NCBI GenBank assembly: GCA_006738865.1
Contig: AP019701.1
Location: 2,042,001-2,106,000 of the forward strand
Length of the DNA stretch: 64,000 nucleotides
Reading direction: 5' to 3'
Source of the DNA: Allostella sp. ATCC 35155
GTDB lineage: Bacteria > Pseudomonadota > Alphaproteobacteria > ATCC43930 > Allostellaceae
A model generated the notes under the pieces. The model made no database searches and had not been told where the DNA came from. It saw nothing but the letters and a program-made list of their open reading frames with translations. This document shows, piece by piece, positions 1-8,812 of this stretch (positions are counted from its first letter, which is position 1; every line of letters starts with the position of its first letter). The position numbers and the translations under genes were made by a program.

Positions 1-93
1 CCAGATCGCCGCCACGTTGCCGGGCAAGCGGGCAAACAGGATGCAGCCTGCGGCCAGCATGAGATAGGCGGCGCCGAGCGCGGCTGCGGCCAT
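1..93 (-). CDS. N-terminal fragment of a membrane protein, possibly MASE1-like
   Basis: An open frame begins at ATG (91-93) and runs off the left edge. The 31 visible residues form one Ala/Leu/Gly-rich transmembrane helix followed by LPGNVAAIW. That helix-then-VAAIW pattern resembles the start of MASE1-type sensory membrane domains, which often read 'W-P-A/P' next, but the fragment is too short to decide. No upstream in-frame start is visible. The function is unassigned, and the MASE1 idea is a guess. Confidence 0.4.
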   Translation of the reverse strand, partial: MAAAALGAAYLMLAAGCILFARLPGNVAAIW

Positions 94-281
94 CCACGCC
101 GTCTCGGGCCGGGCTGAGGCTGGTCGCGCTATAGCGTGCGCTTTGCCGGAGCGGCCTGGCGGTTCCAATGTGGAGGGTGCGGGGTACAACGGGGCCCTGG
201 CGCCTCGGCGCGGTCGTTGCTGGTGGCGCGAATAAGACTACAGGAACCAGCGCCGTCCGCCCACCGTGCCGGCGCCATGCC

Positions 282-905
282 TCATCCGGCCCACGCCTCG
301 CGGAGCGCTCGCGCCTTGGCCGCGACGGCAGCCGGCGAGTCGCCCGGCCGGTAGATGGACGATCCGAGACCAAAGCCGGCCGCGCCGGCCCGGTGGTAGT
401 CGGCCATGTTGCCGGCGTCGATGCCACCCACCGGCAGCAGCCGGGTGCCGCGCGGCAGCACGGCCATCAGCGCCTTGACCGCAGCGGGAGGCAGCGCCTC
501 GGCGGGGAACAGCTTGACGGCCGTGGCGCCCGCCCAGAGTGCCGCGAATGCCTCCGTCGGGGTGAAGGCGCCGGGCACCGCTGCCATCCGCCGGCGCACG
601 GCGGCGGCGATCACCGCCGGATCGCAATGCGGGCTGACGATGAGGGAGCCGCCGGCCGCGTGGACGGCGGCGACTTCCTGCGCTCGCGTCACGGTCCCGG
701 CGCCGATCACCGCCCTGTCCCCGAATGCCGTGGCCAGCCGCGCGATCGAGTTGCAGGGGTCGGGCGAATTCAGCGGCACCTCGATGATCGAGAAGTCCGC
801 ATCGACGAGCGCGGCACCGACGGCGACGGCTTCCTCCGGACGGATGCCGCGCAGGATGGCGACGAGCGGGCAGCGCGCAAAGGCGGCTTCGAAGTCGAGC
901 GGCAT
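282..905 (-). CDS. dgoA: 2-dehydro-3-deoxy-6-phosphogalactonate aldolase
   Basis: This 207-residue class I aldolase of the KDPG/KDPGal family cleaves 2-dehydro-3-deoxy-6-phosphogalactonate to pyruvate and glyceraldehyde 3-phosphate. Visible family signatures are LVAILRG near the N-terminus (Arg binds the carboxylate), E-V-P-L-N-S after strand 2, GAGTV, and AVKLFPAE with the Schiff-base lysine. The C-terminal phosphate site is GGI and GLGSSIY. The start at 905 gives the usual family length; a frame extension upstream to 1064 has no family similarity. It lies 25 bases behind dgoK on the same strand, and that pairing favours the galactonate enzyme over the KDPG enzyme. Confidence 0.88.
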   Translation of the reverse strand: MPLDFEAAFARCPLVAILRGIRPEEAVAVGAALVDADFSIIEVPLNSPDPCNSIARLATAFGDRAVIGAGTVTRAQEVAAVHAAGGSLIVSPHCDPAVIAAAVRRRMAAVPGAFTPTEAFAALWAGATAVKLFPAEALPPAAVKALMAVLPRGTRLLPVGGIDAGNMADYHRAGAAGFGLGSSIYRPGDSPAAVAAKARALREAWAG

Positions 906-930
906 CCGGGGTTCCTGCGTTCGAAATGTT

Positions 931-1824
931 TCAGACGGCGAGGAGGCCGGCCTGCCGCGCGAGTGCGAGATGTCCCGTGGCGACGCAGTCGGCTGGCGCC
1001 GCCTCGACGACCCGGCCCAGCCGCCCGGCCGCGCGACGATAGCGCGCGACGAGATCGTCCGCACCGATCAAGACTGGGGGCGCGTCGGCGGGCAGGGACG
1101 TCAGCTCGCTGGCGATCAGCAGGCCGGACAGGTAGTCGGCCGCTTCGCTCTCGGCCAGTTCGTCCATCAGGCGCAGGGTGCGGGCGCCGAATACGGCGTG
1201 GAGGAGGGGGCGCTCGGCGGCCGCGTCGACACCGCGATCGAAGCCCGAACCGTCGCCGCTGCCCGCCATCATGCGTCCCAGGATGGTGTGATGGCGCAGC
1301 GCCGCGAAGACCTCGCCCGTCATGAAGGTCCGGAAGCTGGTGATTGCGCCGCCTGCGGCGACGGCGTGCTTGGAATGGGTGCCGGGCAGGACGAACGTGC
1401 CCGCCGATCGCCCCATGGCCGCCAGGGCCCCCAGGATCTGGCACTCCTCCCCGCGCATGACGTCCGGGACGCCGTCCGACCGGACCAGGATGCCCGGGAC
1501 GAGGCGGACCGGGCCGAAGCCCTCGACCGTGACGGGCATCAGGGCAGCGGCGAGTTCGGCAGGGCCGGCCGGTCCGGCGACATACGGGGCCTCGATCCAG
1601 CCCTGGCGGCTGCCGATCATGCCCGAGAGCATGACCGGCAGGTGGCCGGCGCCGGCAATCCAGTCCCGGCAGGTCGAGTGGAGAATGTCGGCAAAGCGGC
1701 CGTCCTCGACCGCGAGGATCCCCTGTGGCCCGTCGCGGCGCTCGATCACGCGGCCGTCGGCGGCGACGAGATAGGCGCGGAGCGACGACGTTCCCCAGTC
1801 GATGCTGATCAGTGTCGGTAACAG
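931..1824 (-). CDS. dgoK: 2-dehydro-3-deoxygalactonokinase, apparent CTG start
   Basis: This ASKHA-fold sugar-acid kinase phosphorylates 2-dehydro-3-deoxygalactonate to feed the DgoA aldolase. The phosphate-1 motif IDWGTSSLRAYL is encoded at about 1776-1803, then SGMIGSRQGW and LPGTHSKH follow; all are family hallmarks. The in-frame GTG at 1749 would delete the phosphate-1 motif. Upstream of the motif the frame has no ATG, GTG or TTG before the TAG at 1897-1899. A CTG at 1822-1824 sits six bases after AGGAG (1831-1835) and yields 297 residues, a normal DgoK length. I therefore place the start at CTG. A sequencing error or another rare start cannot be excluded. Confidence 0.8.
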   Translation of the reverse strand: MLPTLISIDWGTSSLRAYLVAADGRVIERRDGPQGILAVEDGRFADILHSTCRDWIAGAGHLPVMLSGMIGSRQGWIEAPYVAGPAGPAELAAALMPVTVEGFGPVRLVPGILVRSDGVPDVMRGEECQILGALAAMGRSAGTFVLPGTHSKHAVAAGGAITSFRTFMTGEVFAALRHHTILGRMMAGSGDGSGFDRGVDAAAERPLLHAVFGARTLRLMDELAESEAADYLSGLLIASELTSLPADAPPVLIGADDLVARYRRAAGRLGRVVEAAPADCVATGHLALARQAGLLAV

Positions 1825-1896
1825 TGGCGGCTCCTCGCGATGGCGCGTCGCCGGCCATCTGAGCGCCGCCGAGGCGGCCGCGCAACCGCGAACCGG

Positions 1897-2307
1897 CTAC
1901 GCGACCATCCGTTCGCGGTGGGATCCTGCGGCGCGGGTCGCGTCCGGACGCCGGACGGTCACGCCGGGTGCCGGTTCGTCCGACATCAGTTCGACGTCGT
2001 CGATCGAATAGGCGAACAGCGGCAGCTCGAAGCCGACGGCCAGAAGCGTGGCCCCGTCGGGGGCGACGCCGAGCGGCCGGCCGACGACCATATGCACGGC
2101 ACGGCGGGCGGAACGGGCTGCGGCAAGGTGCCGGCCCGTCGCAACGGGATCGATGCCATCGGTCAGGAGCTGGATACGATCATCGCGGAAGACGGCCTCG
2201 TAGCAGGGCACGCCCCGTCCCGTCCCGTCGTCGCGGCGGGACTCCCCGAAGCGGATGTACTGGATGGGGCGATGTTCGCTGTCCTGATCCGTGTCCTCTG
2301 CTGGCAT
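1897..2307 (-). CDS. Uncharacterised 136-residue protein
   Basis: I do not recognise this family. The start at 2307 is preceded by GGGAGG at normal spacing. The product is soluble and acidic at its N-terminus (MPAEDTDQDSEH). It has a central basic stretch (LAAARSARRAVHMVVGRPLG), a hydrophobic strand-like segment (LLAVGFELPLFAYSIDDVEL) and an Arg-rich tail. There is no signal peptide and no catalytic motif I can name. It lies 72 bases upstream of dgoK on the same strand, so it could be co-transcribed, but nothing in the sequence links it to sugar-acid metabolism. Confidence 0.6.
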   Translation of the reverse strand: MPAEDTDQDSEHRPIQYIRFGESRRDDGTGRGVPCYEAVFRDDRIQLLTDGIDPVATGRHLAAARSARRAVHMVVGRPLGVAPDGATLLAVGFELPLFAYSIDDVELMSDEPAPGVTVRRPDATRAAGSHRERMVA

Positions 2308-2420
2308 GCTGGCCTCCCGTCTCGGCAGCGCTGAAACGGAAACCGGGCTGGCCAAAGATGGTTCCCGTCCGGGCGGGAATAATTCACCCGCCCGGACGTA
2401 GCGCCCGGACTTGGCGGACG

Positions 2421-3041
2421 TCAGACGAGCGGGTTCATGACGTGCTCGCGATAGCCGGCGCGCTCGCCGAGGCGCTCGTACCAGGCCTTGACGTTCGGCA
2501 GGTCGGGCCGTTCCACCGGGAACTGGAACCAGCGGAAGGTCTGGATGGCGCTGGGGATGTCCGCGAGCGTGAAGCGGTCGCCGGCGACGTACGGCCGTCC
2601 GGAGAGCTGCCGTTCGAGAATCCCCAGCGCGTCGGCCGTGCGCTGCCGCGACGCCTCGATCGCCTTCGGGTCCTGGTCGGGCTTGGGGGTGCGGATGATC
2701 TGCAGGAACATCGGGGTGATGGCCGGGCCGATCACGGTCGCGCCCCAGTCGAGCCACCGGTCGATGGCGGCGCGCTCCTGGAGGTTGGCCGGCCACAGCG
2801 CTTCGGCGCCGTGCTTGGCCGCGAGGTAGCGCATGATGGCGTGCGACTCCCAGAGGACGAAGCCGTCATCGTCGATCGTCGGCACCAGGCCGTTGGGATT
2901 GAGGGCGAGATAGGCCGGGTCGCGGTTGCGCCCGAACGGGCCGCCGATATCCTCGCGTTCATAGGCGAGGTTCATCTCGCTGCACAGCCAGAGCACCTTC
3001 TGGACGTTCGACGAGGTCTTGCGGCCGAGTATCTTCAACAT
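2421..3041 (-). CDS. Glutathione S-transferase family protein
   Basis: This 206-residue protein has the two GST domains. An N-terminal thioredoxin-like domain carries GRKTSSNVQKVLW (candidate catalytic Ser), NPNGLVPTIDDDG with the cis-proline, and the WESHAIMRYL glutathione-contact Glu-Ser. An all-helical C-terminal domain carries the N-capping motif VAGDRFTLADIPSA. The pattern fits the bacterial Beta/Theta-like GstB group, which conjugates glutathione to electrophiles in the cytosol. The start is well set by AGGAGG eight bases upstream. Substrate cannot be predicted. Confidence 0.88.
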   Translation of the reverse strand: MLKILGRKTSSNVQKVLWLCSEMNLAYEREDIGGPFGRNRDPAYLALNPNGLVPTIDDDGFVLWESHAIMRYLAAKHGAEALWPANLQERAAIDRWLDWGATVIGPAITPMFLQIIRTPKPDQDPKAIEASRQRTADALGILERQLSGRPYVAGDRFTLADIPSAIQTFRWFQFPVERPDLPNVKAWYERLGERAGYREHVMNPLV

Positions 3042-3110
3042 GGGGGACGTTCCTCCTGAGGGGCGGGCGATGCTAGCGCCCGCGCGCGTCTGATCCAAGG
3101 AGCGGCGCTG

Positions 3111-3287
3111 ATGGCGAAAGACGACGATCGACTGGCGGCGGCCCTCCGGGAGAACCTGCGGCGGCGCAAGACACAGGGACGCGCGCGCGCCGAGCGCGAA
3201 CCGGAGCCCCAGCCCGAGCCCCAGCCCCCTGCGGCGCCGACCGACTCCGTGACCGGCGCGCTTTCCGACCGGACGGCGATGGACTAG
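3111..3287 (+). CDS. Small conserved-type protein, 58 residues
   Basis: A short gene preceded by AAGGAG at good spacing. The product has a basic amphipathic N-terminal helix (DDRLAAALRENLRRRK), then a Glu/Pro repeat (EPEPQPEPQPP), and ends TAMD. Short basic proteins with a similar 'RLAAALRENLRRRK' start occur near dcd/murA in other Alphaproteobacteria, as I recall, but no function is known to me. It lies 36 bases before dcd on the same strand. The strong ribosome-binding site and non-random composition support it as a real gene. Confidence 0.6.
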   Translation: MAKDDDRLAAALRENLRRRKTQGRARAEREPEPQPEPQPPAAPTDSVTGALSDRTAMD

Positions 3288-3323
3288 AAGGGCAGACCCG
3301 CAACCGGCACCCTCGGATTCGCC

Positions 3324-3875
3324 ATGCCTGTGATGCCCGACACCTGGATCCGCGAGATGGCCGGCCGGGGCATGATCGAGCCCTTCGTCGAGCGCCAGAC
3401 GCGCCAGGGCGTCATCTCGTTCGGGCTGTCCTCCTATGGCTACGACGCCCGCGTCTCGCGGGAGTTCAAGATCTTCACCAACGTCGACAACGCCATCGTC
3501 GACCCCAAGGACTTCTCGCCGAGCAGCTTCGTCGACCGCGAACTCGATGTCTGCATCGTGCCGCCGAACAGTTTCGCGCTGGCCCGCACGATCGAGTATT
3601 TCCGCGTGCCGCGCGACGTCCTCGTCGTCTGCCTCGGCAAGTCGACCTATGCACGCTGCGGCATCATCGTGAACGTCACTCCGCTCGAGCCGGAGTGGGA
3701 AGGGCATGTGACGATCGAGATCTCGAACACGACGCCGCTGCCGGCCAAGATCTATGCAGGCGAGGGCATCTGCCAGTTCCTGTTCCTGCAGGGGGCGGGC
3801 CCACCGGAGACCTCCTATGCGGACCGCGCCGGAAAGTACATGGGCCAGCGCGGCGTGACCCTGCCGCGCCTCTGA
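3324..3875 (+). CDS. dcd: dCTP deaminase
   Basis: This 183-residue enzyme deaminates dCTP to dUTP, supplying dUMP for thymidylate synthesis. It is a homotrimeric dUTPase-fold protein. The motif [10 protein letters not shown] binds nucleotide, GKSTYAR (residues 105-111) supplies the catalytic Ser and Arg, and VTIEISN holds the catalytic Glu132. The C-terminal segment [13 protein letters not shown] closes over the triphosphate. Length matches the monofunctional enzyme. The gene sits just upstream of murA, a recurrent alphaproteobacterial arrangement. Confidence 0.96.
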   Translation: MPVMPDTWIREMAGRGMIEPFVERQTRQGVISFGLSSYGYDARVSREFKIFTNVDNAIVDPKDFSPSSFVDRELDVCIVPPNSFALARTIEYFRVPRDVLVVCLGKSTYARCGIIVNVTPLEPEWEGHVTIEISNTTPLPAKIYAGEGICQFLFLQGAGPPETSYADRAGKYMGQRGVTLPRL

Positions 3876-3930
3876 AAGGGCACGCCGCCGCCCTCGGCTG
3901 CCACCGCTCCGCCCCCGCCGCGCCATCGTG

Positions 3931-3949
3931 GCGGGGTTCATTTCCCCGC
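3931..3949 (+). terminator. Weak stem-loop between dcd and murA
   Basis: GCGGGG (3931-3936) pairs with CCCCGC (3944-3949) around a 7-base loop. It may mark the end of the dcd transcript, but there is no clear T-run after it, so intrinsic termination is uncertain. Confidence 0.3.
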
Positions 3950-4043
3950 GATGAAGCTCCGGTATATGTTCGATTACGCCGTCCCCGCGCCGACGCTCTT
4001 CTGCGATTCCGGCGCCGAACCTGACGCGAGGTTGCAGCCCTCC

Positions 4044-5330
4044 ATGGACAAGATCCGCATCCGCGGCGGCCGGCCGCTTCGCGGCACCCTGCCGATCAGC
4101 GGCGCCAAGAACGCGACCCTGCCGCTGATGGCGGCGGCCCTCCTCACGGACGAGACGCTGACGCTGGCGAACGTGCCGCATCTGGCCGACACCGCGACCA
4201 TGGCGAGCCTGCTCGCCCAGCATGGCGTTTCGGTCGGCATCGACGGCGCGACCGGCGGCGGCCACACCGGACGCGTGATGTCGCTCAAGGCCGACCGCAT
4301 CGTCAGCACGACGGCGCCCTACGACCTGGTGCGCAAGATGCGCGCCTCGGTCCTGGTGCTGGGGCCGCTGGTGGCGCGCGAGGGGCAGGCGCGCGTGTCG
4401 CTGCCGGGCGGCTGCTCGATCGGCACCCGCCCGGTCGACCTGCATCTGAAGGGGCTGGAACGGCTCGGCGCCCGCGTCGAACTGACCAACGGCTATATCG
4501 AGGCGACCGCGCCGGGCGGGCTGACGGGGGCCGAGGTCGTCTTCCCGTTCGTCTCGGTCGGGGCGACAGAGAACCTCATGATGGCGGCCTGCCTGGCGAA
4601 GGGCGAGACGACGCTCGTCAACGCCGCGCGCGAGCCGGAGATCGTGGACTTGGCGCAGTGCCTTGCCGCCATGGGGGCCGAGATCGAGGGCGCAGGCACC
4701 GACCGCATCCGCATCCGCGGCCGCGACCGTCTGGGGGGAGCCGAGCACACCGTCATCCCCGACCGGATCGAGACCGGCACCTACATGATGGCGGTCGCCA
4801 TCACCGACGGCGACGTCGAACTGCTGGGCGCCCGGCTCGACCTCGTGGCGGCGGTCGCGGATGCGCTGGCGCCGGCCGGCGTCACGGTGCGCCAGACCGA
4901 GCGCGGCCTGCATGTCCGGCGGACCAACGGCCGGCTGACCGGCATCGACGTCATGACCGAGCCCTATCCGGGCTTCCCGACCGACCTCCAGGCCCAGCTG
5001 ATGGCCCTGATGACGACCGCGGGCGGGGCGGCGATGATCACCGAGACCATCTTCGAGAACCGCTTCATGCATGTGCCCGAGCTGATGCGCATGGGGGCGA
5101 ACATCAACGTCCATCAGGCGACGGCGCTGGTGCGCGGCGTCCCGAAGCTGACCGGGGCGCCGGTGATGGCGACCGACCTGCGCGCTTCGGTGTCGCTGGT
5201 GCTGGCCGGGCTGGCGGCGGAGGGTGAGACGATCGTCAATCGCGTCTATCATCTCGACCGCGGCTACGAGCGGGTCGAGGAGAAGCTGGCCGCCTGCGGT
5301 GCCGAGATGGAGCGCATCCGCGACTCCTGA
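4044..5330 (+). CDS. murA: UDP-N-acetylglucosamine 1-carboxyvinyltransferase
   Basis: This cytosolic enzyme transfers enolpyruvate from PEP to UDP-GlcNAc, the first committed step of peptidoglycan synthesis. The 428-residue product opens [14 protein letters not shown] and has [10 protein letters not shown], with the conserved Lys22-Asn23 pair. The catalytic loop [11 protein letters not shown] contains Cys124; this Cys rather than Asp predicts fosfomycin sensitivity of the enzyme itself. The inside-out alpha/beta repeats continue through [11 protein letters not shown] and [11 protein letters not shown] chose the start at 4044; an upstream in-frame ATG at 3951 would add 31 residues unlike the family. 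Confidence 0.97.
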   Translation: MDKIRIRGGRPLRGTLPISGAKNATLPLMAAALLTDETLTLANVPHLADTATMASLLAQHGVSVGIDGATGGGHTGRVMSLKADRIVSTTAPYDLVRKMRASVLVLGPLVAREGQARVSLPGGCSIGTRPVDLHLKGLERLGARVELTNGYIEATAPGGLTGAEVVFPFVSVGATENLMMAACLAKGETTLVNAAREPEIVDLAQCLAAMGAEIEGAGTDRIRIRGRDRLGGAEHTVIPDRIETGTYMMAVAITDGDVELLGARLDLVAAVADALAPAGVTVRQTERGLHVRRTNGRLTGIDVMTEPYPGFPTDLQAQLMALMTTAGGAAMITETIFENRFMHVPELMRMGANINVHQATALVRGVPKLTGAPVMATDLRASVSLVLAGLAAEGETIVNRVYHLDRGYERVEEKLAACGAEMERIRDS

Positions 5331-5373
5331 GCAGGCGCCGTTCGGGCCCCGGCGCCGCCAGGGAGAGGGCGAC

Positions 5374-5802
5374 ATGGCGAAGCTGAAGCTGCGCGCGATC
5401 GATGCCGAGGACCTGGCGGTCCTCTCGGCCTGCCTGCAGGACGCGATCGTCGCGGTGTCCGACATGAGCTGGGACCGCGAGGCGCGGCGCTTCGTGCTGG
5501 TCGCCAGCCGGTTCTGCTGGGAAGACTGCGAGGACGCGGCCGGCGAGCGGCGCGAGCGGGTCCATGCCGGGCTCTGCATCGACGGCGTGGCCGCCGTCCG
5601 GCGCCGCGGCATCGACCGCTCCCAGCGCGACGCGATGCTGTCGCTTCTGGCGATGCACCCCGTCGATGGCGGCATCCACCTCGAGTTCGCCGGCGGCGGC
5701 ACGATCCGGCTGGAAGCCGAGGGGATCCTGTGCCATCTACAGGACCTCGACGAGCCCTGGCCCACGCAGTGGCGGCCGTCGCATCCGCTCGAAGACCGTT
5801 GA
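5374..5802 (+). CDS. DUF2948 family protein
   Basis: A 142-residue soluble protein matching the alphaproteobacterial DUF2948 pattern: an N-terminal 'AEDLAVLSACLQDA' helix, the 'MSWDREARRFVLVASRFCWE' strand region and a C-terminal 'HPVDGGIHLEFAGGGTIRLE...L.DLDEPWPT' block. Its biochemical role is unknown. It sits between murA and hisG, which is its usual neighbourhood in this class. The start at 5374 follows GGGAGAGGG; a longer in-frame reading overlapping the murA end is not family-like. Confidence 0.82.
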   Translation: MAKLKLRAIDAEDLAVLSACLQDAIVAVSDMSWDREARRFVLVASRFCWEDCEDAAGERRERVHAGLCIDGVAAVRRRGIDRSQRDAMLSLLAMHPVDGGIHLEFAGGGTIRLEAEGILCHLQDLDEPWPTQWRPSHPLEDR

Positions 5803-5859
5803 GCGGCCGGCCGGGAGACACCCGGCCGGACCCACCCGCACCGTTTCAGGGAGTCCCCA

Positions 5860-6534
5860 TTGCCCGCGAACGACGTTCTCGTGCTCGCGCTGCCCAAAGG
5901 CCGCATCCTCAAGGAGGTGATGCCGCTGGTGCGCCGTGCCGGGATCGAACCGGAGCCGGCGTTCGACGATCCCGACGACCGCCAGCTCCGCTTCCGGACC
6001 AACCGTCCGGACATCGACATCATCCGCGTCCGCAGCTTCGATGTCGGCGCCTTCGTCGCCTTCGGGGCGGCGCATCTCGGCGTCGCCGGCAGCGACGTGC
6101 TGATGGAGTTCGACTATCCGGAGATCTACGCCCCGCTCGACCTGCATATCGGCCATTGCCGGCTGATGGTCGCCGAGCCGGAGGAGCTCTCCCATTCCGA
6201 CGATCCGACGCGGTGGAGCCATGTCCGCGTCGCGACCAAATATCCGCATCTCGCCAGCCGCCATTTCGCCGCCCGCGGCGTGCAGGCCGATTGCATCCGC
6301 CTGCACGGCGCGGTCGAACTCGCCCCGCGCCTCGGGCTGTGCCGCTACATCGTCGACCTCGTGCAGACCGGCTCGACCCTCAAGGCGAACGGCTTGGTCG
6401 AGATCGAGCGCATCGCCGACATCTCTTCGCGGCTCGTCGTCAACCGCGCGGCGCTCAAGACCCGCCCGGACGAGGTCCAGGACTGGGTCGACCGCTTCCG
6501 CTCGGTGGCCGACCCGCCGCCGACCCGCCACTGA
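5860..6534 (+). CDS. hisG: ATP phosphoribosyltransferase, short-form catalytic subunit, TTG start
   Basis: This enzyme catalyses the first step of histidine synthesis, joining ATP and PRPP. At 224 residues it is the short HisG form, lacking the C-terminal regulatory ACT-like domain. Family features include [11 protein letters not shown] at the start, [10 protein letters not shown] in the middle, and the PRPP loop region near [14 protein letters not shown]. Translation appears to start at TTG 5860 behind AGGGAG. Short HisG proteins normally need a HisZ partner, and none lies in this window, so it is probably encoded elsewhere. hisD follows after two bases. Confidence 0.93.
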   Translation: MPANDVLVLALPKGRILKEVMPLVRRAGIEPEPAFDDPDDRQLRFRTNRPDIDIIRVRSFDVGAFVAFGAAHLGVAGSDVLMEFDYPEIYAPLDLHIGHCRLMVAEPEELSHSDDPTRWSHVRVATKYPHLASRHFAARGVQADCIRLHGAVELAPRLGLCRYIVDLVQTGSTLKANGLVEIERIADISSRLVVNRAALKTRPDEVQDWVDRFRSVADPPPTRH

Positions 6535-6536
6535 CC

Positions 6537-7835
6537 ATGGTTCGCCGCCTCTCCACCGGCGATGACGGCTTCGAAGCCGGCTTTGCCGCCCTGCTCGCCG
6601 AGAAGCGCGAGGCCGACGAGGACGTCGACCAGATCGCGGCCGGGATCATCGCCGAGGTCCGTGCCCGCGGCGACGCCGCCCTCGTCGACTACACCCGTCG
6701 CTTCGACCGCTTCGATCCCGGCGCCGCGGGCCTGCGCATTGCGCCCGCCGATCTGGCGGCCGCCGTCGATCGCTGCGATCCGTCCACAATTGCCGCCCTC
6801 CGGCTCGCTGCCGGTCGCATCGAGGCGTTCCACCGGGCGCAGATGCCGACCGGGATCGATCATGTCGATGCCGCCGGGGTGCGGCTCGGCCTGGTGTGGC
6901 GGGCGATTCCTGCGGTCGGGCTCTATGTCCCCGGCGGCATCGCCTCCTATCCCAGCTCGGTGCTGATGAATGCGCTGCCGGCCCGGGTCGCTGGTGTCGG
7001 CCGCATCGCGGTGACGGTGCCGACGCCGGACGGCGTGGTGAACCCGCTGGTCCTGGCGGCGCTCGCGATCACCGGCGTCGACGAGGTCTATCGCGTCGGG
7101 GGCGCCCAGGCGGTGGCCGCGCTGGCATACGGCACCGAGACGATCCGGCCCGTCGACAAGATCGTCGGGCCCGGCAACGCCTTCGTCGCCGCCGCCAAGC
7201 GCCGCGTCTTCGGCACGGTCGGGATCGACATGATCGCCGGGCCGTCGGAGATCCTGGTGGTGGCCGACGGCGCGAACGACCCGGAATGGATCGCCGCCGA
7301 CCTGCTGTCCCAGGCCGAGCACGACACGGCCGCGCAGTCGATCCTCCTGACGGACGACGGGCCCTTCGCCGATCGCGTCGTGGCGGCGGTCGCGCGCGCG
7401 CTCGAGACCATGCCGCGGCGGGAGATCGCGGCCGAGAGCTGGAGCCGCTTCGGCGCGGTCATCCTGCTCGGCAGCCTCGACGAGGCGCCGGCGCTGGTCG
7501 ACCGGCTGGCGCCCGAGCACCTGGAATTGGCGGTCGCCGACCCGCAGGCGCTGGCGGACCGCATCACCAATGCCGGCGCGATCTTCCTCGGGCGGCATAC
7601 GCCCGAGGCGGTCGGCGACTATGTCGCCGGGCCGAACCACGTCCTGCCGACGGCGCGCAGCGCCCGCTTCTCGTCGGGGCTGGGCGTGCTCGACTTCCTC
7701 AAGCGCACGACCTTCGTCGCGTGCGATGCCGCCAGCCTGGCGCGGATCGGGCCGGCGGCGGTGACGCTCGCCGAGGCCGAGGGGCTGCATGCCCACGCGC
7801 GGTCGGTCGCGATCCGGCTCGCCGCCGCGGGCTGA
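6537..7835 (+). CDS. hisD: Histidinol dehydrogenase
   Basis: This 432-residue zinc enzyme performs the last two NAD-dependent oxidations of histidine synthesis (L-histidinol to L-histidine). It contains AIPAVGLYVPGG, VGGAQAVAALAYGT, and KIVGPGNAFVAAAKR. SQAEHD contributes a zinc ligand and APEHLEL carries the catalytic Glu-His pair. The C-terminus has GPNHVLPT. The ATG at 6537 follows hisG by two bases. An extended frame starting at 5730 merely overlaps hisG out of frame and is discarded. Confidence 0.97.
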   Translation: MVRRLSTGDDGFEAGFAALLAEKREADEDVDQIAAGIIAEVRARGDAALVDYTRRFDRFDPGAAGLRIAPADLAAAVDRCDPSTIAALRLAAGRIEAFHRAQMPTGIDHVDAAGVRLGLVWRAIPAVGLYVPGGIASYPSSVLMNALPARVAGVGRIAVTVPTPDGVVNPLVLAALAITGVDEVYRVGGAQAVAALAYGTETIRPVDKIVGPGNAFVAAAKRRVFGTVGIDMIAGPSEILVVADGANDPEWIAADLLSQAEHDTAAQSILLTDDGPFADRVVAAVARALETMPRREIAAESWSRFGAVILLGSLDEAPALVDRLAPEHLELAVADPQALADRITNAGAIFLGRHTPEAVGDYVAGPNHVLPTARSARFSSGLGVLDFLKRTTFVACDAASLARIGPAAVTLAEAEGLHAHARSVAIRLAAAG

Positions 7836-7869
7836 GACGCCCGAAGCGGGGTCGGCGGCGGCGGACCCG

Positions 7870-8343
7870 GTGTCCGGCGCCAGCCGCATCGCGCGGATCA
7901 CGCTCGACGAGCATACCGTCCTGCGCCGCAGCCCGGACGTCGAGCACGAGCGGGCGGCCGCCCTGTTCGACCTCGTGGACGAGAATTGCTTCCGGCTCGT
8001 CGGCGGGCCGGACGGCCCTTACCACCTGCATCTCGCGATCTCCGACAATCGCCTCTGCCTCGGCGTGCGCGACGCCGACGACGCGGCGCTGACCGACATC
8101 GTCGTGCCGCTGATGCCGTTCCGGCGGATCGTGCGCGACTATTTCATGATCTGCGAAAGCTACTACGCGGCGATCCGGCGTTCCTCGCCCTCGCAGATCG
8201 AGGCGATCGACATGGGCCGGCGCGCCCTGCACGACGAGGGATCGAGCCAGCTGCGCCAGCGCCTCGCGGACCGGGTCCTCATCGATCATCACACCGCGCG
8301 CCGGCTCTTCACGCTGGTCTGCGTCCTGCACATCCGGGGCTGA
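7870..8343 (+). CDS. UPF0262 family protein, GTG start
   Basis: A 157-residue protein with the UPF0262 pattern: 'IARITLDEHTVLRRSPDVEHERAAALFDL' near the N-terminus, then 'VPLMPFRRIVRDYFMICESYY' and 'IEAIDMGRRALHDEGSS'. Function is unknown. The family is largely alphaproteobacterial and sits between hisD and a low-molecular-weight phosphatase gene, exactly as here. I set the start at GTG 7870 because family members begin close to this point. An ATG 81 bases upstream would overlap hisD and add an Arg/Pro-rich segment absent from relatives. Confidence 0.82.
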   Translation: MSGASRIARITLDEHTVLRRSPDVEHERAAALFDLVDENCFRLVGGPDGPYHLHLAISDNRLCLGVRDADDAALTDIVVPLMPFRRIVRDYFMICESYYAAIRRSSPSQIEAIDMGRRALHDEGSSQLRQRLADRVLIDHHTARRLFTLVCVLHIRG

Positions 8344-8347
8344 GCCG

Positions 8348-8788
8348 TTGCGGCGACCCGGCAGCGTGCTCTTCGCCTGCTCGCACAATTCCGTCCGCTC
8401 GCCCATGGCGGAGGCGATCCTGAAGCATCTGCACCGCGCCCGGATCTTCGCCGATTCCGCGGGCGTCCGGTCAGACCCGATCGACCCCTTCGCGATCGCG
8501 GTGATGGCCGAGATCGGGCTCGACCTGTCGCGCCACCGCTCCAAGAGCTTCGACGAGCTGGAGGACACGTCCTTCGACATGATCGTCACCCTGTCGCCCG
8601 AGGCGCATCACCGGGCGCTGGAGATGACGCGGACGATGGCGGTCGAGGTGGAATACTGGCCGACCTTCGACCCGACCGTGGTCGAGGGCAGCCGCGACAC
8701 GCGGCTGACCGCCTACCGCGCGGTGCGCGACGGCCTGTGGGACCGCATCGCGGCGGCCTTCCCGGGCCTGCCCACGCCGGCGCCGTGA
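8348..8788 (+). CDS. Low-molecular-weight phosphotyrosine phosphatase / arsenate reductase-like protein
   Basis: The 146-residue product has the LMW-PTP P-loop with Cys11 and Arg17 in ACSHNSVRS (C-x5-R-S), and a late Asp in WPTFDP that is placed like the general acid. ArsC-type arsenate reductases share this fold. The hisD–UPF0262–phosphatase context is housekeeping rather than an ars operon, so a protein- or small-molecule phosphatase role is more likely. The start is TTG 8348, four bases after the UPF0262 stop. Confidence 0.83.
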   Translation: MRRPGSVLFACSHNSVRSPMAEAILKHLHRARIFADSAGVRSDPIDPFAIAVMAEIGLDLSRHRSKSFDELEDTSFDMIVTLSPEAHHRALEMTRTMAVEVEYWPTFDPTVVEGSRDTRLTAYRAVRDGLWDRIAAAFPGLPTPAP

Positions 8789-8812
8789 CTGTGCGAAAAG
8801 GGGGGGGCGGTG

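Noticed and set aside
3951-4043. Extended MurA N-terminus from ATG 3951
   Set aside because: The 31 added residues lie outside the MurA fold and no good binding site precedes them.
2421-6023. A 1200-codon open frame on the minus strand
   Set aside because: Only its last 206 codons are a gene (glutathione transferase). The rest runs antisense to dcd, murA, DUF2948 and hisG and is Arg/His/Pro-rich shadow reading caused by high GC.
5730-6536. An N-terminal extension of hisD
   Set aside because: It overlaps hisG out of frame; HisD family similarity starts at 6537.
8348-8788. Arsenate reductase of an ars operon
   Set aside because: No arsR, arsB or acr3 gene nearby; the hisD–UPF0262 context is housekeeping.
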